From: an uncultured Pseudohongiella sp.
GTDB taxonomy: Bacteria; Pseudomonadota; Gammaproteobacteria; Pseudomonadales; Pseudohongiellaceae
Direction of reading: 5' to 3'
Assembly (NCBI GenBank): GCA_902531515.1
Contig: CACAEJ010000012.1
Span: 1-55,260, forward strand
DNA length: 55,260 nucleotides
The notes beneath the pieces are model-generated. The model was not told where the DNA came from. It made no database searches and worked only from the letters and a program-made list of their open reading frames with translations. The position numbers and the translations under genes are program-made. This document shows positions 9,299-18,514 of the stretch, in pieces (positions within the stretch are counted from its first letter, which is position 1; each line of letters opens with the position of its first letter).

Positions 9299-9853
9299 AT
9301 GGATTTTGAGATCAGAGACAATTTTTTGATTGGAGCAAAGCAGCAGCTCTCACCAAACTCCAGCGACAGGATTAACGAACGTGATATTTCTTTACTCATA
9401 ATTCATAACATAAGCCTCCCTCCCGGAGTCTTTGGTACGGGGTATGTAGATCAATTGTTCTGTAACAATTTAGATCCAAAGATTCATCCTTATTTTGAAA
9501 AGATTTCAGAGCTAAGGGTTTCAGCACATTTGCTTGTTTCGCGAGCTGGTGATGTCACTCAATATGTAGCGCTTAATCGGAAGGCTTGGCACGCAGGGGA
9601 TTCGATGTTTAAAGGGAGAAAGAACTGCAACGAATTTTCGATTGGTATCGAGATGGAAGGAACTGATCATGAAGCCTTCACGGACATGCAATATGAAACT
9701 TTGATTTATGTAACCAAGGAGCTATTGAAGAACTATCCGTTGATCAATCGAAACCGTATAAAAGGGCATAGTGACATCGCTCCAGGGCGTAAAACAGACC
9801 CTGGCCCTTATTTCGAATGGAAGAGATATTTCGATGGGTTAGAAGAAGTTTGA
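9299..9853 (+). CDS. ampD: 1,6-anhydro-N-acetylmuramyl-L-alanine amidase AmpD
   Basis: AmpD is a cytosolic zinc amidase that removes the peptide from anhydro-muropeptides during wall recycling and so keeps AmpC-type beta-lactamase inducers low. The zinc ligands are visible: His36 in LLIIHNISLPPG, and His and Asp in GHSDIAPGRKTDPGPYF. The catalytic Glu lies in SIGIEMEGTD. The length from this start is 184 aa, normal for AmpD. The ATG at 9299 gives the family N-terminus and follows GGAAG; an upstream in-frame ATG at 9260 would add 13 unusual residues. An AmpG-like permease in the same recycling route is at 17161. It is divergent from the aspartic protease gene. Confidence 0.95.
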   Translation: MDFEIRDNFLIGAKQQLSPNSSDRINERDISLLIIHNISLPPGVFGTGYVDQLFCNNLDPKIHPYFEKISELRVSAHLLVSRAGDVTQYVALNRKAWHAGDSMFKGRKNCNEFSIGIEMEGTDHEAFTDMQYETLIYVTKELLKNYPLINRNRIKGHSDIAPGRKTDPGPYFEWKRYFDGLEEV

Positions 9854-10054
9854 AACTCAAAATCCAAATGGTGATGCGCTTAGCGGGTTTATAATCCTCT
9901 GTTTTGCACCAATAAATACCTGAGTAAACCAGTGAGAATTGTAGTATCTGGTTAAATATTATACAGAATTGCAGCTGCGTTACTTCACTGTTGTCGCAAA
10001 TAACTGTATTTTAAACCCTTTTTTTGAATTAATAACCGATTAAGAATTACATAA

Positions 10055-10071
10055 ATGTAGTATTACTACAT
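10055..10071. promoter_or_regulatory. Palindromic operator candidate 1 upstream of aceE
   Basis: ATGTAGTATTACTACAT is a perfect inverted repeat with 8-base arms around one central base. Its core matches the second palindrome at 10128 under the shared pattern TGTARTWWTAYTACA. Two copies of the same dyad in front of one operon suggest a dimeric repressor such as a GntR or TetR family protein. It does not match the Escherichia coli PdhR box. Confidence 0.6.
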
Positions 10072-10127
10072 AAAATCAGAAATATTGTTGGGATTTATTC
10101 AAAATATTTACTAAAATACATCTAAAT

Positions 10128-10142
10128 TGTAATTATATTACA
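10128..10142. promoter_or_regulatory. Palindromic operator candidate 2 upstream of aceE
   Basis: TGTAATTATATTACA is an inverted repeat with 6-base arms around a 3-base centre. It shares 11 fixed positions with candidate 1. It lies about 70 bases before the aceE start and overlaps a possible -10 element (TATATT), where a bound repressor would block RNA polymerase. Confidence 0.6.
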
Positions 10143-10210
10143 CATAAATTACTTTAAGCCTTCGGAAACTAATAGTGGTCGGTGATCCCGGCGCTAAATA
10201 GGACTTTGGT

Positions 10211-12898
10211 ATGACTCAGCACAAAGATGTTAATCCGGACGAGACACAAGAGTGGCTTGAAGCCTTGCGATCGGTAATCAGAGAAGAAGGGGTAGATAGA
10301 GCACACTACCTAATTTCGCGGCTTTCTAATGATACCAAGAGAATTGGTTTCAGTATTCCCTCGAACGCGCTCAGCACGCCTTACAGCAACACCATTTTTC
10401 CATCAAATGAAGAACGCATGCCTGGCGACATGTTTATGGAGCGCCAGATTCGAGGAATCGTTCGTTGGAATGCGATGGCTATGGTAATGCGCGCAAACCT
10501 GCGCAATTCAAGTATTGGTGGTCATATTTCTACTTTCGCATCCTCAGCAACTTTATATGACGTGGGTTTTAATTATTTTTTTAGAGGGCCTAGCGAAAAA
10601 CATGAAGGCGACCTAATTTATTATCAGGGGCATTCCTCACCTGGAATCTATGCAAGATCTTTTGTAGAGGGTCGATTGGATGAGTCACAGCTTGATAACT
10701 TCCGAGAAGAAGTAAACGGCAACGGCCTGTCATCGTATCCTCATCCTTGGTTGATGCCTGAGTATTGGCAATTCCCGACAGTGTCGATGGGGCTTGGTCC
10801 AATTCAGGCTATTTATCAAGCTCATATAATGAAATATTTGAGTAGTCGAGGTTTATTGGATAACTCAGATCGCAAGGTTTGGGCGTTTTTAGGTGATGGT
10901 GAAATGGATGAACCCGAATCTCTCGGGGCTATCAGCAAAGCATCTAGGGAAAAGTTGGATAATCTAATTTTTGTGATTAATTGCAATCTGCAAAGGCTTG
11001 ATGGTCCAGTCCGAGGGAATGGGAAAATTATCCAAGAGCTAGAAGCAGTGTTTCGTGGCGCTGGATGGAACGTGATCAAAGTAATTTGGGGGCGTCATTG
11101 GGATCAGTTGCTACAATCTGACTCGGACGGACTATTGCAGGCCCGAATGGATGAGGTGGTCGATGGTGAATATCAAAACTATGCGAGCCGCGGAGGTGCC
11201 TACACTAGAGAACACTTTTTCGGAAAGAGTCCCGAGCTATTAAAAATGGTAGAGCATTTATCGGATAACGACATAATGGCCTTAAATCGCGGAGGACATG
11301 ATCCTTTTAAGGTCTATGCAGCGTATGCGGAGGCTGTTAAGTCAAACGGTAAACCAACGGTTATTCTTGCAAAGACTATCAAAGGCTATGCGTTTGGTGC
11401 CTCCGCAGAGGCGCAAAATGCAACCCATTCTGTTAAAAAACTTGATATCGAGTCTCTGAAAAAATTCCGCGATCGCTTTGAGATCCCAATCGAAGATAAG
11501 AAACTTGAAGATGTTCCATATTATAGACCACCAGAAGACAGCCTAGAATTAAGATATATGAGAAAAGCTAGGGAATCTTTGGGTGGAGCCGTTCCTCAGA
11601 GAAGAAAAGAAACTTATACACTGAAATTACCTGCACAAAAAATCTTTGATGATCAAACAAAAGGAAGTGGAGAGAGAGAAATTTCGACCACCATGTCTTT
11701 CGTGAGGTTATTGAATTCTCTATGTAAGGATAAAGAAATCGGTGAACGTGTTGTCCCCATAGTACCAGATGAGGCTCGTACTTTCGGTATGGAGGGTATG
11801 TTCAGGCAGCTGGGGATATACTCCTCTGCTGGACAACTATATGATCCGGCCGACTCGCATCAGGTTATGTTTTATCGCGAGGATAAGGAAGGACAAATGT
11901 TGGAGGAGGGAATAACAGAGTCTGGCTCATTCTCGGCGTGGCTTGCGGCTTCGACTTCCTACAGCGTAAGCAACTATCCCTTAATACCGTTCTATATTTA
12001 CTACTCAATGTTCGGCTTTCAACGAGTCGGTGATTTGTGCTGGGCAGCAGGAGACTCGCAAGCAAGAGGGTTTTTAATAGGAGCTACTGCGGGCAGAACT
12101 ACACTCAATGGAGAGGGGCTTCAGCATCAAGATGGCCATAGCCACATTCTTTCCTCAACTATTCCGAATTGTATTAGCTATGATCCGGCTTATTCCTATG
12201 AATTGGCTATCATCATAAAAGAGGGCATGCGCCGCATGTACCAGGAGATGGACTCTGTTTTTTACTACATCACCACCATGAATGAAAATTATCAACAACC
12301 CGATATGCCCAAAGGTATTGAGGACGATATTATTAAAGGGATGTATTTGTTGGAGGATGGTAATTCCAAAGAGTTTAAAGTATCAAAACCGACTAATGGA
12401 GAGCATCACATTCGACTTCTTGGAAGCGGGACGATTTTGAGGGAGGCTCGCAAGGCGGCAGAAATGCTTAGGCGAGATTTTTCTGTCGCTGTCGATGTAT
12501 GGAGCGTAACAAGCTTTAACGAACTTAGGCGAGAGGCCTTGGATATCGCCAGGGGAAATATGCTCAATCCGAGCAAGAAACAAAAAGTCCCGTTTGTTAC
12601 CCAAAAACTTTCAACGAAAAAAGGACCGGTTTTGGCTGCTACGGATTATATGAAAATATACTCGGATCAGATTAGGGAGTTCGTCCCTGATACATACAGA
12701 GTTCTGGGAACAGACGGCTTTGGACGAAGTGACAGTCGGGAGCAGTTGCGCCACTTCTTTGAGGTTGATATGAAATTTATTGCTGCCGCGGCTTTATTTG
12801 AACTTCAATCTGTTGGACTGATTGATAGCAAAGCCTTGATGGCCCATTATAAAAAATTGGGAATTGATACAAATAAGGCTAACCCAATCTATCAATAA
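10211..12898 (+). CDS. aceE: Pyruvate dehydrogenase E1 component, homodimeric type
   Basis: AceE decarboxylates pyruvate with thiamine diphosphate and reductively acetylates the lipoyl group of AceF. At 895 aa it is the single-chain alpha2 form. The thiamine diphosphate motif begins with GDGEMDEPE and ends with NCNLQRLDGP. Other conserved parts are QGHSSPGIYARSF, GRTTLNGEGLQHQDGHS and the C-terminal GTDGFGRSDSREQLR. aceF follows after 36 bases. No lipoamide dehydrogenase (E3) gene is in this window. The start ATG has only a weak AGGA upstream. Regulation is probably through the two palindromes in front of it. Confidence 0.98.
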   Translation: MTQHKDVNPDETQEWLEALRSVIREEGVDRAHYLISRLSNDTKRIGFSIPSNALSTPYSNTIFPSNEERMPGDMFMERQIRGIVRWNAMAMVMRANLRNSSIGGHISTFASSATLYDVGFNYFFRGPSEKHEGDLIYYQGHSSPGIYARSFVEGRLDESQLDNFREEVNGNGLSSYPHPWLMPEYWQFPTVSMGLGPIQAIYQAHIMKYLSSRGLLDNSDRKVWAFLGDGEMDEPESLGAISKASREKLDNLIFVINCNLQRLDGPVRGNGKIIQELEAVFRGAGWNVIKVIWGRHWDQLLQSDSDGLLQARMDEVVDGEYQNYASRGGAYTREHFFGKSPELLKMVEHLSDNDIMALNRGGHDPFKVYAAYAEAVKSNGKPTVILAKTIKGYAFGASAEAQNATHSVKKLDIESLKKFRDRFEIPIEDKKLEDVPYYRPPEDSLELRYMRKARESLGGAVPQRRKETYTLKLPAQKIFDDQTKGSGEREISTTMSFVRLLNSLCKDKEIGERVVPIVPDEARTFGMEGMFRQLGIYSSAGQLYDPADSHQVMFYREDKEGQMLEEGITESGSFSAWLAASTSYSVSNYPLIPFYIYYSMFGFQRVGDLCWAAGDSQARGFLIGATAGRTTLNGEGLQHQDGHSHILSSTIPNCISYDPAYSYELAIIIKEGMRRMYQEMDSVFYYITTMNENYQQPDMPKGIEDDIIKGMYLLEDGNSKEFKVSKPTNGEHHIRLLGSGTILREARKAAEMLRRDFSVAVDVWSVTSFNELRREALDIARGNMLNPSKKQKVPFVTQKLSTKKGPVLAATDYMKIYSDQIREFVPDTYRVLGTDGFGRSDSREQLRHFFEVDMKFIAAAALFELQSVGLIDSKALMAHYKKLGIDTNKANPIYQ

Positions 12899-12934
12899 TT
12901 TCCAAATCTTAGCGATTGCTAAGGAGGCATTGGC

Positions 12935-14593
12935 TTGACGATCAAAAAAATAACAGTCCCTGATCTTGGTGAGGCTTCTGAAGTAGAAGTTATTGAGCTG
13001 TTAGTCAGTGTCGGGCAAAAAGTCCAAGAAAATGACTCTCTCCTAGTGCTTGAAAGCGACAAAGCAGCGATGGAAATTCCTGCGCCATTTTCTGGCACGG
13101 TAAATGAAATATCAGTAAATCTCGGTGATCAAGTGACGGTGGATAGTGAAATATTAACACTTGAGACTGATAGCGCAGAAGAAGATGGATCTGAGTCCGA
13201 TAGTCCTGATAAATCTGAATTAAAAAAGTCGACAGATACAGAGCAGAAAAAAGAAGATTCATATGACCAGAACCTGAGTCCCACGCCGGATAAAATGGAG
13301 CAAATTACCGTCGAAGTTCCTGATCTTGGCACAGACGACGAAGTTGATGTAATTGAGATACATGTGCAGGTAGGTGGTCAGGTAGAGTCTGATGATTCTT
13401 TAGTAACTTTAGAATCCGATAAGGCGGCTATGGAGGTGCCTTCGCCAAGTTCAGGTAAGTTGATGGAATTATTAATTCAGGTGGGCGATAAAGTAAAAAC
13501 GGGATCGAAAATAGCTACTATTGAACAGATAGTTAAAGTAAGTAATGAGACTAACTCAGCCAAAGGTCCGACGACTAATGACTCTGGTGTTGATCTTTCG
13601 CCCGAGGAATCTAATACCGAAAGTACATCTAAAGCCCCTTCTAAGAAGAAATTATCGCCTGAATCCGAAAAAGCTGAAACTAATTTTACTTCGCCTGCGA
13701 ATTTTGTGTATGCAGGCCCGGCAGTTAGAAAATTGGCGAGAGAGTTAGGCGTAGATCTCAACCTGGTTCAAGGAACTGGTGCTAAGAACAGGATAGTGAA
13801 AGATGACATTAATGAATTCGTCAAACAAAAATTAAGTACGCCTTTTTTAAATACTCCTAGTAGCATGATGGCTCCTGATTTGGATTTCAGCCGATTCGGG
13901 GAGATTGAAAAGACAAGAAGATCTAAGCTAGAGAAAATCACTGCTACCAACATGGCTCGAAATTGGGCATCAGTGCCGCATGTCGCACAATTTAACGAAG
14001 CCGACGTTACTGAATTAGAAAAGTTCCTATCAGAGACAAAAACTGAAGCAGAAAAGAAGGAACTCAAGTTGACCTATCTCCCTTTCTTACTAAAAGCTTG
14101 TGCTAAAGCGCTAGAGGAGTATCCTCAATTTAATGTTTCTCTCCATTCATCCGGCGAACACCTGATACAAAAGAAATACTTCCATATTGGGGTTGCTGTT
14201 GCTACGAAAGCTGGATTAGTGGTTCCGGTAATCAGGGATGTAGACCAAAAATCAATTTGGGATCTGGCATCTGAAGTAGTCGAACTCTCCTCGAAGGCTA
14301 AAGAGAGAAAACTGGAGATTGAGGATATGCAGGGAGCGTGTTTTTCAATCTCAAGTTTGGGTGCACTCGGGGGTACTGGTTTTATTCCAATCGTCAATTC
14401 ACCTGAAGTAGGAATTCTTGGAGTTGCGAAGACTGAAGTTAAACCTGTTTTTATCGATGGTGAATTCAGACCTAGGAAAATTCTACCATTCACTCTATCG
14501 TACGATCATCGTGCGGTAAATGGGGTTGATGGCGGCCTTTTCGCTACCTACTTGGCAAAATTATTGACGGATGTTCGTCATTTGTTACTGTGA
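12935..14593 (+). CDS. aceF: Dihydrolipoamide acetyltransferase (E2) of pyruvate dehydrogenase, TTG start
   Basis: AceF carries acetyl groups on lipoyl arms and transfers them to CoA. Two lipoyl domains are visible, each with ESDKAAME; the lipoylated lysines are K43 and K163. They are joined by Ser/Glu/Lys-rich linkers. A peripheral-subunit-binding domain follows (about 255-295, starting YAGPAVRKLARELGV). The catalytic domain ends with SYDHRAVNGVDGG, which carries the active-site His. The start is TTG at 12935: AAGGAGG lies exactly 7 bases upstream and there is no ATG that would keep the first lipoyl domain whole. lipB and lipA, which make lipoyl groups, are at 49216-50889. Confidence 0.97.
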   Translation: MTIKKITVPDLGEASEVEVIELLVSVGQKVQENDSLLVLESDKAAMEIPAPFSGTVNEISVNLGDQVTVDSEILTLETDSAEEDGSESDSPDKSELKKSTDTEQKKEDSYDQNLSPTPDKMEQITVEVPDLGTDDEVDVIEIHVQVGGQVESDDSLVTLESDKAAMEVPSPSSGKLMELLIQVGDKVKTGSKIATIEQIVKVSNETNSAKGPTTNDSGVDLSPEESNTESTSKAPSKKKLSPESEKAETNFTSPANFVYAGPAVRKLARELGVDLNLVQGTGAKNRIVKDDINEFVKQKLSTPFLNTPSSMMAPDLDFSRFGEIEKTRRSKLEKITATNMARNWASVPHVAQFNEADVTELEKFLSETKTEAEKKELKLTYLPFLLKACAKALEEYPQFNVSLHSSGEHLIQKKYFHIGVAVATKAGLVVPVIRDVDQKSIWDLASEVVELSSKAKERKLEIEDMQGACFSISSLGALGGTGFIPIVNSPEVGILGVAKTEVKPVFIDGEFRPRKILPFTLSYDHRAVNGVDGGLFATYLAKLLTDVRHLLL

Positions 14594-14621
14594 GAAAAAT
14601 AGAGCATAGTTTAGCGTTACT

Positions 14622-15389
14622 TTAGTGCGGGAAGAAGATAGCCGAATGGCCGTTAGAAAATTTTGATATCTTGGAGTTAAAAGCTGTCGATAAATTCTCT
14701 TCAGTTAAGATATCTTGTGTGTTTCCTAAAATGAAATCTCCATTTTCCAACAATAAAACTAATTTATCACAAAATTCATTTACGTAGTTTATGTCATGTG
14801 TAGCCAAGAAAAGGCTAGCTGACTTCCCTGCAACTCTGCCTTTTAAAATAGTTTTCAAGCGTGCCTTAAAGGCGATATCTAAATGGTTGCTCGGCTCATC
14901 CAAAAGGAAAACATCCGGATCCTGTGCAAGAAGTAAGGCGATGCCAACTTTTTGAAGCTCTCCTCCAGATAAAGTACCCAGTTCTCGGTCCTTTAATGTG
15001 CTCAGCTCAATTTCCTCGAGAATATCCTCTACAATTTGAATATCTTCGAGCGAATCTTTTAGTAAGGACCCTCTATAAGGGTATCTTCCCAATAGAACCG
15101 TTTCAAAGACCGTCGCTGGAAGGCCGCTTAAGTTTTCCTGAAACAACATTCCAATGCGCAGAGCTAGATGATTACGATCGTAATTTCCCATAGGAACTGA
15201 GTCGAGTGAAATAGAGCCTTCCCTAGGTTTAATTATGCCTGCGAGACATTTGAGCAGACTTGTCTTGCCTGCCCCATTCCTGCCAAGCAACCCCCAGCAC
15301 TCTCCTTGTTTTATAGTCATACTTAGGTTCCGGCATAAAGTTTTGTTGCCGGCTATAAGTCTTAATGAATCTAAACAGAGTTGCGTCAA
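14622..15389 (-). CDS. ABC transporter ATPase of the iron-siderophore/heme/vitamin B12 class
   Basis: This 255-aa ATPase has Walker A (GRNGAGKTS), the Q-loop FQEN, the signature LSGGELQKVGIALLLAQ, Walker B (VFLLDEPSNHLD) and the switch His in LATHD. It is of the BtuD/FecE/FhuC class, which powers uptake of cobalamin, heme or ferric siderophores. The start lies 3 bases from the stop of the FecCD-type permease gene, so the two form an operon. The periplasmic binding protein is not next to them and no B12 riboswitch is seen upstream, so the substrate is open; I slightly favour cobalamin from the BtuD-like look. Confidence 0.88.
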   Translation of the reverse strand: MTQLCLDSLRLIAGNKTLCRNLSMTIKQGECWGLLGRNGAGKTSLLKCLAGIIKPREGSISLDSVPMGNYDRNHLALRIGMLFQENLSGLPATVFETVLLGRYPYRGSLLKDSLEDIQIVEDILEEIELSTLKDRELGTLSGGELQKVGIALLLAQDPDVFLLDEPSNHLDIAFKARLKTILKGRVAGKSASLFLATHDINYVNEFCDKLVLLLENGDFILGNTQDILTEENLSTAFNSKISKFSNGHSAIFFPH

Positions 15390-15391
15390 GG

Positions 15392-16372
15392 TTATTTTCT
15401 TCCACTACTATTTAAAATGAGCAAAAAACATGGCACCCCTATTATTGCTGTGAATACCCCTACCGGTAACTGTTGTGGCGCAAGAATAGTTCTTGCCAGA
15501 GTATCTGCAATTATGACAATGCTACCTCCCAAGAGAGCAGACGCAGGAATTAACACACGATGATCGCGCGCTCCAAGCATTCTCAATATATGCGGAGTCA
15601 CGAGACCAACAAAACCAACTGTACCGCTGATTGTAACCGCTACTGCCGTAAAAAGGGATGCGGAAAAATACAGAAAAATCCTTAACAACTTGATATTAAC
15701 ACCCAAGCTTACTGCTATCAGATCACCTCTTGAAAGAACATTTAAAGACCTCGCTATTTTTATGCCCCCAACCAGTCCGACTGCAATAAGAAAAAAATGT
15801 CCAAGGGCGACTCTGCTTTGACTCAAGTCGCCCATTAACCAAAATAACATGGACTGGACAGAGCTTGATTGGCTGGTTGTGAGGAATAGGTTAATCAACG
15901 CCCCCCATCCAGCTGACACTACCACTCCAGTTAGCAGAAGTCGTATTACGGACCAGTTACCAAATCGGCTACTAATTCCAAAAACGATTAAAGTTGAAAC
16001 TAGTGCGCCGGCAAATGCGAAATTCACTAAGAGGAAACTGCTCACCCCAAGCAGAATGCCGGAAAGAGCGCCAACTGCTGCGCCACCTGATACCCCTAGT
16101 ATGTAAGGGTCGGCTAACGGATTTCTTAATAATACCTGCATAGCTACCCCAGACATGGCAAGTAAGCTACCCACAGTAAATCCCGCTAATGTTCTTGGAA
16201 TGCGTATTTCGCTTAAAATTTGATTTGCGAGTCCTGTTTCCGGGGAAGTAAAGTGAGACATTACTTGGTCGATGCTTATTTCTGCAGAACCACTCAAAAT
16301 TGAGAAAAGAATCGCAACGCCTGTAAGCGCCAACAATGAACTTAGCAAGAGGTAGTGGTGTTGTTGTAGCAC
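15392..16372 (-). CDS. FecCD/BtuC-family ABC transporter permease
   Basis: This 326-aa integral membrane protein has about ten hydrophobic segments. RIPRTLAGFTVGSLLAMSG and RNPLADPYILGVSGGAA are family signatures of the FecCD/BtuC permeases, and GTVGFVGLVTPHILRMLGARDHR forms the cytoplasmic coupling helix that contacts the ATPase. Two copies of this chain with two copies of the adjacent ATPase would form a type II importer in the inner membrane. It is first in the leftward pair. The substrate (cobalamin, heme or siderophore) is not determined. Confidence 0.9.
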   Translation of the reverse strand: MLQQHHYLLLSSLLALTGVAILFSILSGSAEISIDQVMSHFTSPETGLANQILSEIRIPRTLAGFTVGSLLAMSGVAMQVLLRNPLADPYILGVSGGAAVGALSGILLGVSSFLLVNFAFAGALVSTLIVFGISSRFGNWSVIRLLLTGVVVSAGWGALINLFLTTSQSSSVQSMLFWLMGDLSQSRVALGHFFLIAVGLVGGIKIARSLNVLSRGDLIAVSLGVNIKLLRIFLYFSASLFTAVAVTISGTVGFVGLVTPHILRMLGARDHRVLIPASALLGGSIVIIADTLARTILAPQQLPVGVFTAIIGVPCFLLILNSSGRK

Positions 16373-16543
16373 TGGATAAAAACTCTTCTTAAGTTAAAGT
16401 AGCTTTAAATATTCAAGCAGTATAATTGTTAACATTAAGTATTAGCTAATGCCTACCCTGACCATACAGACACAATCATAAATGTAAAAAAATATTAAGT
16501 CATTTCGAATTAGTCGTACTTTCCCGATAACTTTTTTTGTCAC

Positions 16544-16549
16544 TATAAT
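16544..16549 (+). promoter_or_regulatory. Candidate -10 box for yajQ
   Basis: A perfect TATAAT lies 70 bases before the yajQ ATG. The bases 17 upstream (TTCCCG) are a poor -35, so only the -10 is supported. Confidence 0.4.
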
Positions 16550-16619
16550 GGAGTGCGATAAGTCGACGATGATGTTATCGTCTGATTTCGTTGATTGAGT
16601 TAATAGGAGTAAGGAAAAA

Positions 16620-17105
16620 ATGCCTTCTTTTGATGTTGTATCTGAAGTTGATATGCATGAAATAAAAAATGCCATAGATCAAGCTAATCGAGAGGTGAAC
16701 ACTCGGTTCGACTTTAAAGGAGTAGATTCTAAATTCGAGCTGACAGAACAAGAGGGGATACTAATATCTGCGGAGGCTGATTTTCAAGTTAGGCAAATGC
16801 TAGAGATACTTCGATCTAAACTAATAAAAAGAGGTGTCGACACAAAGTCAATACTGGAAGCAGAAGTTGAAGTTGTTGGGCAGAAGGCGAACATGATTGT
16901 AAAGATACAGCAGGGAATCGAGTCACATCTTGCCAGAAAAATCGTAAAGATGGTTAAAGAAAAGAAGATGAAAGTACAAGTCGCTATTCAAGGGGACAAA
17001 CTTAGAGTAACTGGGAAAAAGAGGGATGATCTCCAAGGAATCATCGCATTTCTTAAGGAAACTAACTTGGGAATTCCTTTGCAGTATATAAATTTCCGGG
17101 ATTGA
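16620..17105 (+). CDS. yajQ: YajQ-family nucleotide/cyclic-di-GMP binding protein
   Basis: YajQ proteins (161 aa here, normal) are two-domain ferredoxin-like proteins. Some members in Xanthomonas and Pseudomonas bind cyclic-di-GMP and work with a LysR-type regulator. The N-terminal signature MPSFDVVSEVD and NTRFDFKGVD, and the C-terminal DDLQGIIAFLK and PLQYINFRD, match the family closely. AGGAGTAAGGA lies upstream of the ATG. It sits between a divergent ABC importer and an AmpG-like permease; no LysR gene is near, so the pathway here is unknown. Confidence 0.95.
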   Translation: MPSFDVVSEVDMHEIKNAIDQANREVNTRFDFKGVDSKFELTEQEGILISAEADFQVRQMLEILRSKLIKRGVDTKSILEAEVEVVGQKANMIVKIQQGIESHLARKIVKMVKEKKMKVQVAIQGDKLRVTGKKRDDLQGIIAFLKETNLGIPLQYINFRD

Positions 17106-17160
17106 ACATTCAGGACTGGTTGCGATGCTATAACGATTGCGACTTGATTATAAATAAATC

Positions 17161-18477
17161 ATGGCAGCATTAAAAAGCAAGACATTAAATTGGTGGAAGC
17201 AGGTGTCCATGATTCTTGATCCCTATATGGAATCGGGACCATTAGCAGCTTTTTTTTTAGGTATCTCCTCAGGTTTTCCCTTTGCTTTAATAGGAGCAAC
17301 TCTAACTACACGACTAGCGCAAGAAGGAATTTCAAAGAGCTCGGTGACTGCTTTTGCGCTTACCTTCCTTGCTTATAATTTCAAACCACTGTGGGCACCT
17401 ATAGTTGACAACACCAGCCTTCCGCTCCTAGCCAAATATGGTCAAAGAAGGTCTTGGCTTTGGTTTGTGAGTTTCTTATTGATTTGTGCAATTGTTGCGC
17501 TAGGCATGGCTGACCCTGGCCAGGCTCTGACGGTAGTTGCAATATCAGCATTGGCTGTCGGTGTGTTTGGCGCCACATTGGACATAGTAGTTGACGCATA
17601 CAGAATCGAGTTGCTTGAACCGAATCAATTGGGAGTCGGATCTGGTATGTCTCAGTATGGCTGGCGTATCGGAGCTGCTTCTGCTGGGGCATTTGTCCTT
17701 TTGATGGCGCAAAACTATAGTTGGTCGGCGGCCTACATCTCAAGCGTTATCTTCGTGTTGCCCGCGGTATTTGTCGCCGTGATTTTTGGCGAACCAAACC
17801 GCGATATTGAGAGAACAGATACCAGAGGTCGGTTTCAAGGCCTTTTTGAATATTTCAGCCCACTTATAGAATTTGTTAGGCGAAAAGGGGCTTGGTTAGT
17901 TTTATTTTTTATACTGATCCACAAAATCGGAGACACATTAGCTAATCTGACTTTAAGACTCTTGTTCGATGATCTGGGGTTCACCAACGAAGAGATCGCA
18001 TTTTATGATGTTGGTTTTGGTTTCCTGGCTTTTCTTTTAGGAATTTTTTTTGGAGGCCTCTTGTTTTCGCGGTTGGGGATGAAAAGATCAGTTTTTATTA
18101 GTTTAGTTCTGATGGCTGTCTCTAATTTTAGTTTTGCTGCGCTAGCTTTAGTAGGAAAATCAAATCTTGGAATGGCAGCCGCAGTTGGTTTCGAAAATTT
18201 TGCGAGTGGTATTGGCGGAGTCACAGTGGTCGCTTATTTGTCTGCATTGTGCAATCTTCGATTTACTGCAACTCAATACGCTTTACTTTCTGCGCTTGCA
18301 AGCATTGCTGGGAGGATTCTAACGGGAACCTTGGCGGGAGGTTTGATCACGGAAGTCGGCTATGTCGGTTTCTATCTCCTGACCACAGTTATTGCCGCGC
18401 CAGGAGTGGTATTGTTTTGGTACATGATTCAAAAGGGACTGGCGGATCTCAAACCCGGCAGAGAAAGTAATTTTTGA
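17161..18477 (+). CDS. ampG: AmpG-like muropeptide permease (MFS)
   Basis: This 438-aa major-facilitator protein has about twelve membrane segments. LAAFFLGISSGFPFALIGAT and FNYFKP-like text (LAYNFKPLWAPIVD) near the N-terminus, and GQRRSWL and FGATLDIVVDAYRIE further on, are typical of AmpG. AmpG brings GlcNAc-anhydroMurNAc peptides into the cytoplasm, where AmpD (at 9299) cleaves them. The gap to yajQ is 55 bases, so the two may be transcribed together. Other members of the AmpG/acetyl-CoA transporter subfamily look similar, so the exact substrate is inferred. Confidence 0.85.
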   Translation: MAALKSKTLNWWKQVSMILDPYMESGPLAAFFLGISSGFPFALIGATLTTRLAQEGISKSSVTAFALTFLAYNFKPLWAPIVDNTSLPLLAKYGQRRSWLWFVSFLLICAIVALGMADPGQALTVVAISALAVGVFGATLDIVVDAYRIELLEPNQLGVGSGMSQYGWRIGAASAGAFVLLMAQNYSWSAAYISSVIFVLPAVFVAVIFGEPNRDIERTDTRGRFQGLFEYFSPLIEFVRRKGAWLVLFFILIHKIGDTLANLTLRLLFDDLGFTNEEIAFYDVGFGFLAFLLGIFFGGLLFSRLGMKRSVFISLVLMAVSNFSFAALALVGKSNLGMAAAVGFENFASGIGGVTVVAYLSALCNLRFTATQYALLSALASIAGRILTGTLAGGLITEVGYVGFYLLTTVIAAPGVVLFWYMIQKGLADLKPGRESNF

Positions 18478-18514
18478 GACAATGTCTGCTTTATGAGCAA
18501 TTATTCAGATTAAG

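Larger units (their letters stand above)
9854..10210. other. AT-rich regulatory gap upstream of aceE
   Basis: This gap of about 357 bases has no credible coding frame. It contains two related 15-bp palindromes (listed separately) 72 bp apart centre to centre, in the half nearer aceE. It is markedly richer in A and T than the flanking genes. I could not identify an unambiguous sigma-70 promoter; TATATT at 10134-10139 inside the second palindrome is a candidate -10. Confidence 0.6.

Noticed and set aside
16373..16619. Possible cobalamin riboswitch before the BtuCD-like genes
   Set aside because: No B12 box or matching helices could be seen in the 247 bases upstream.
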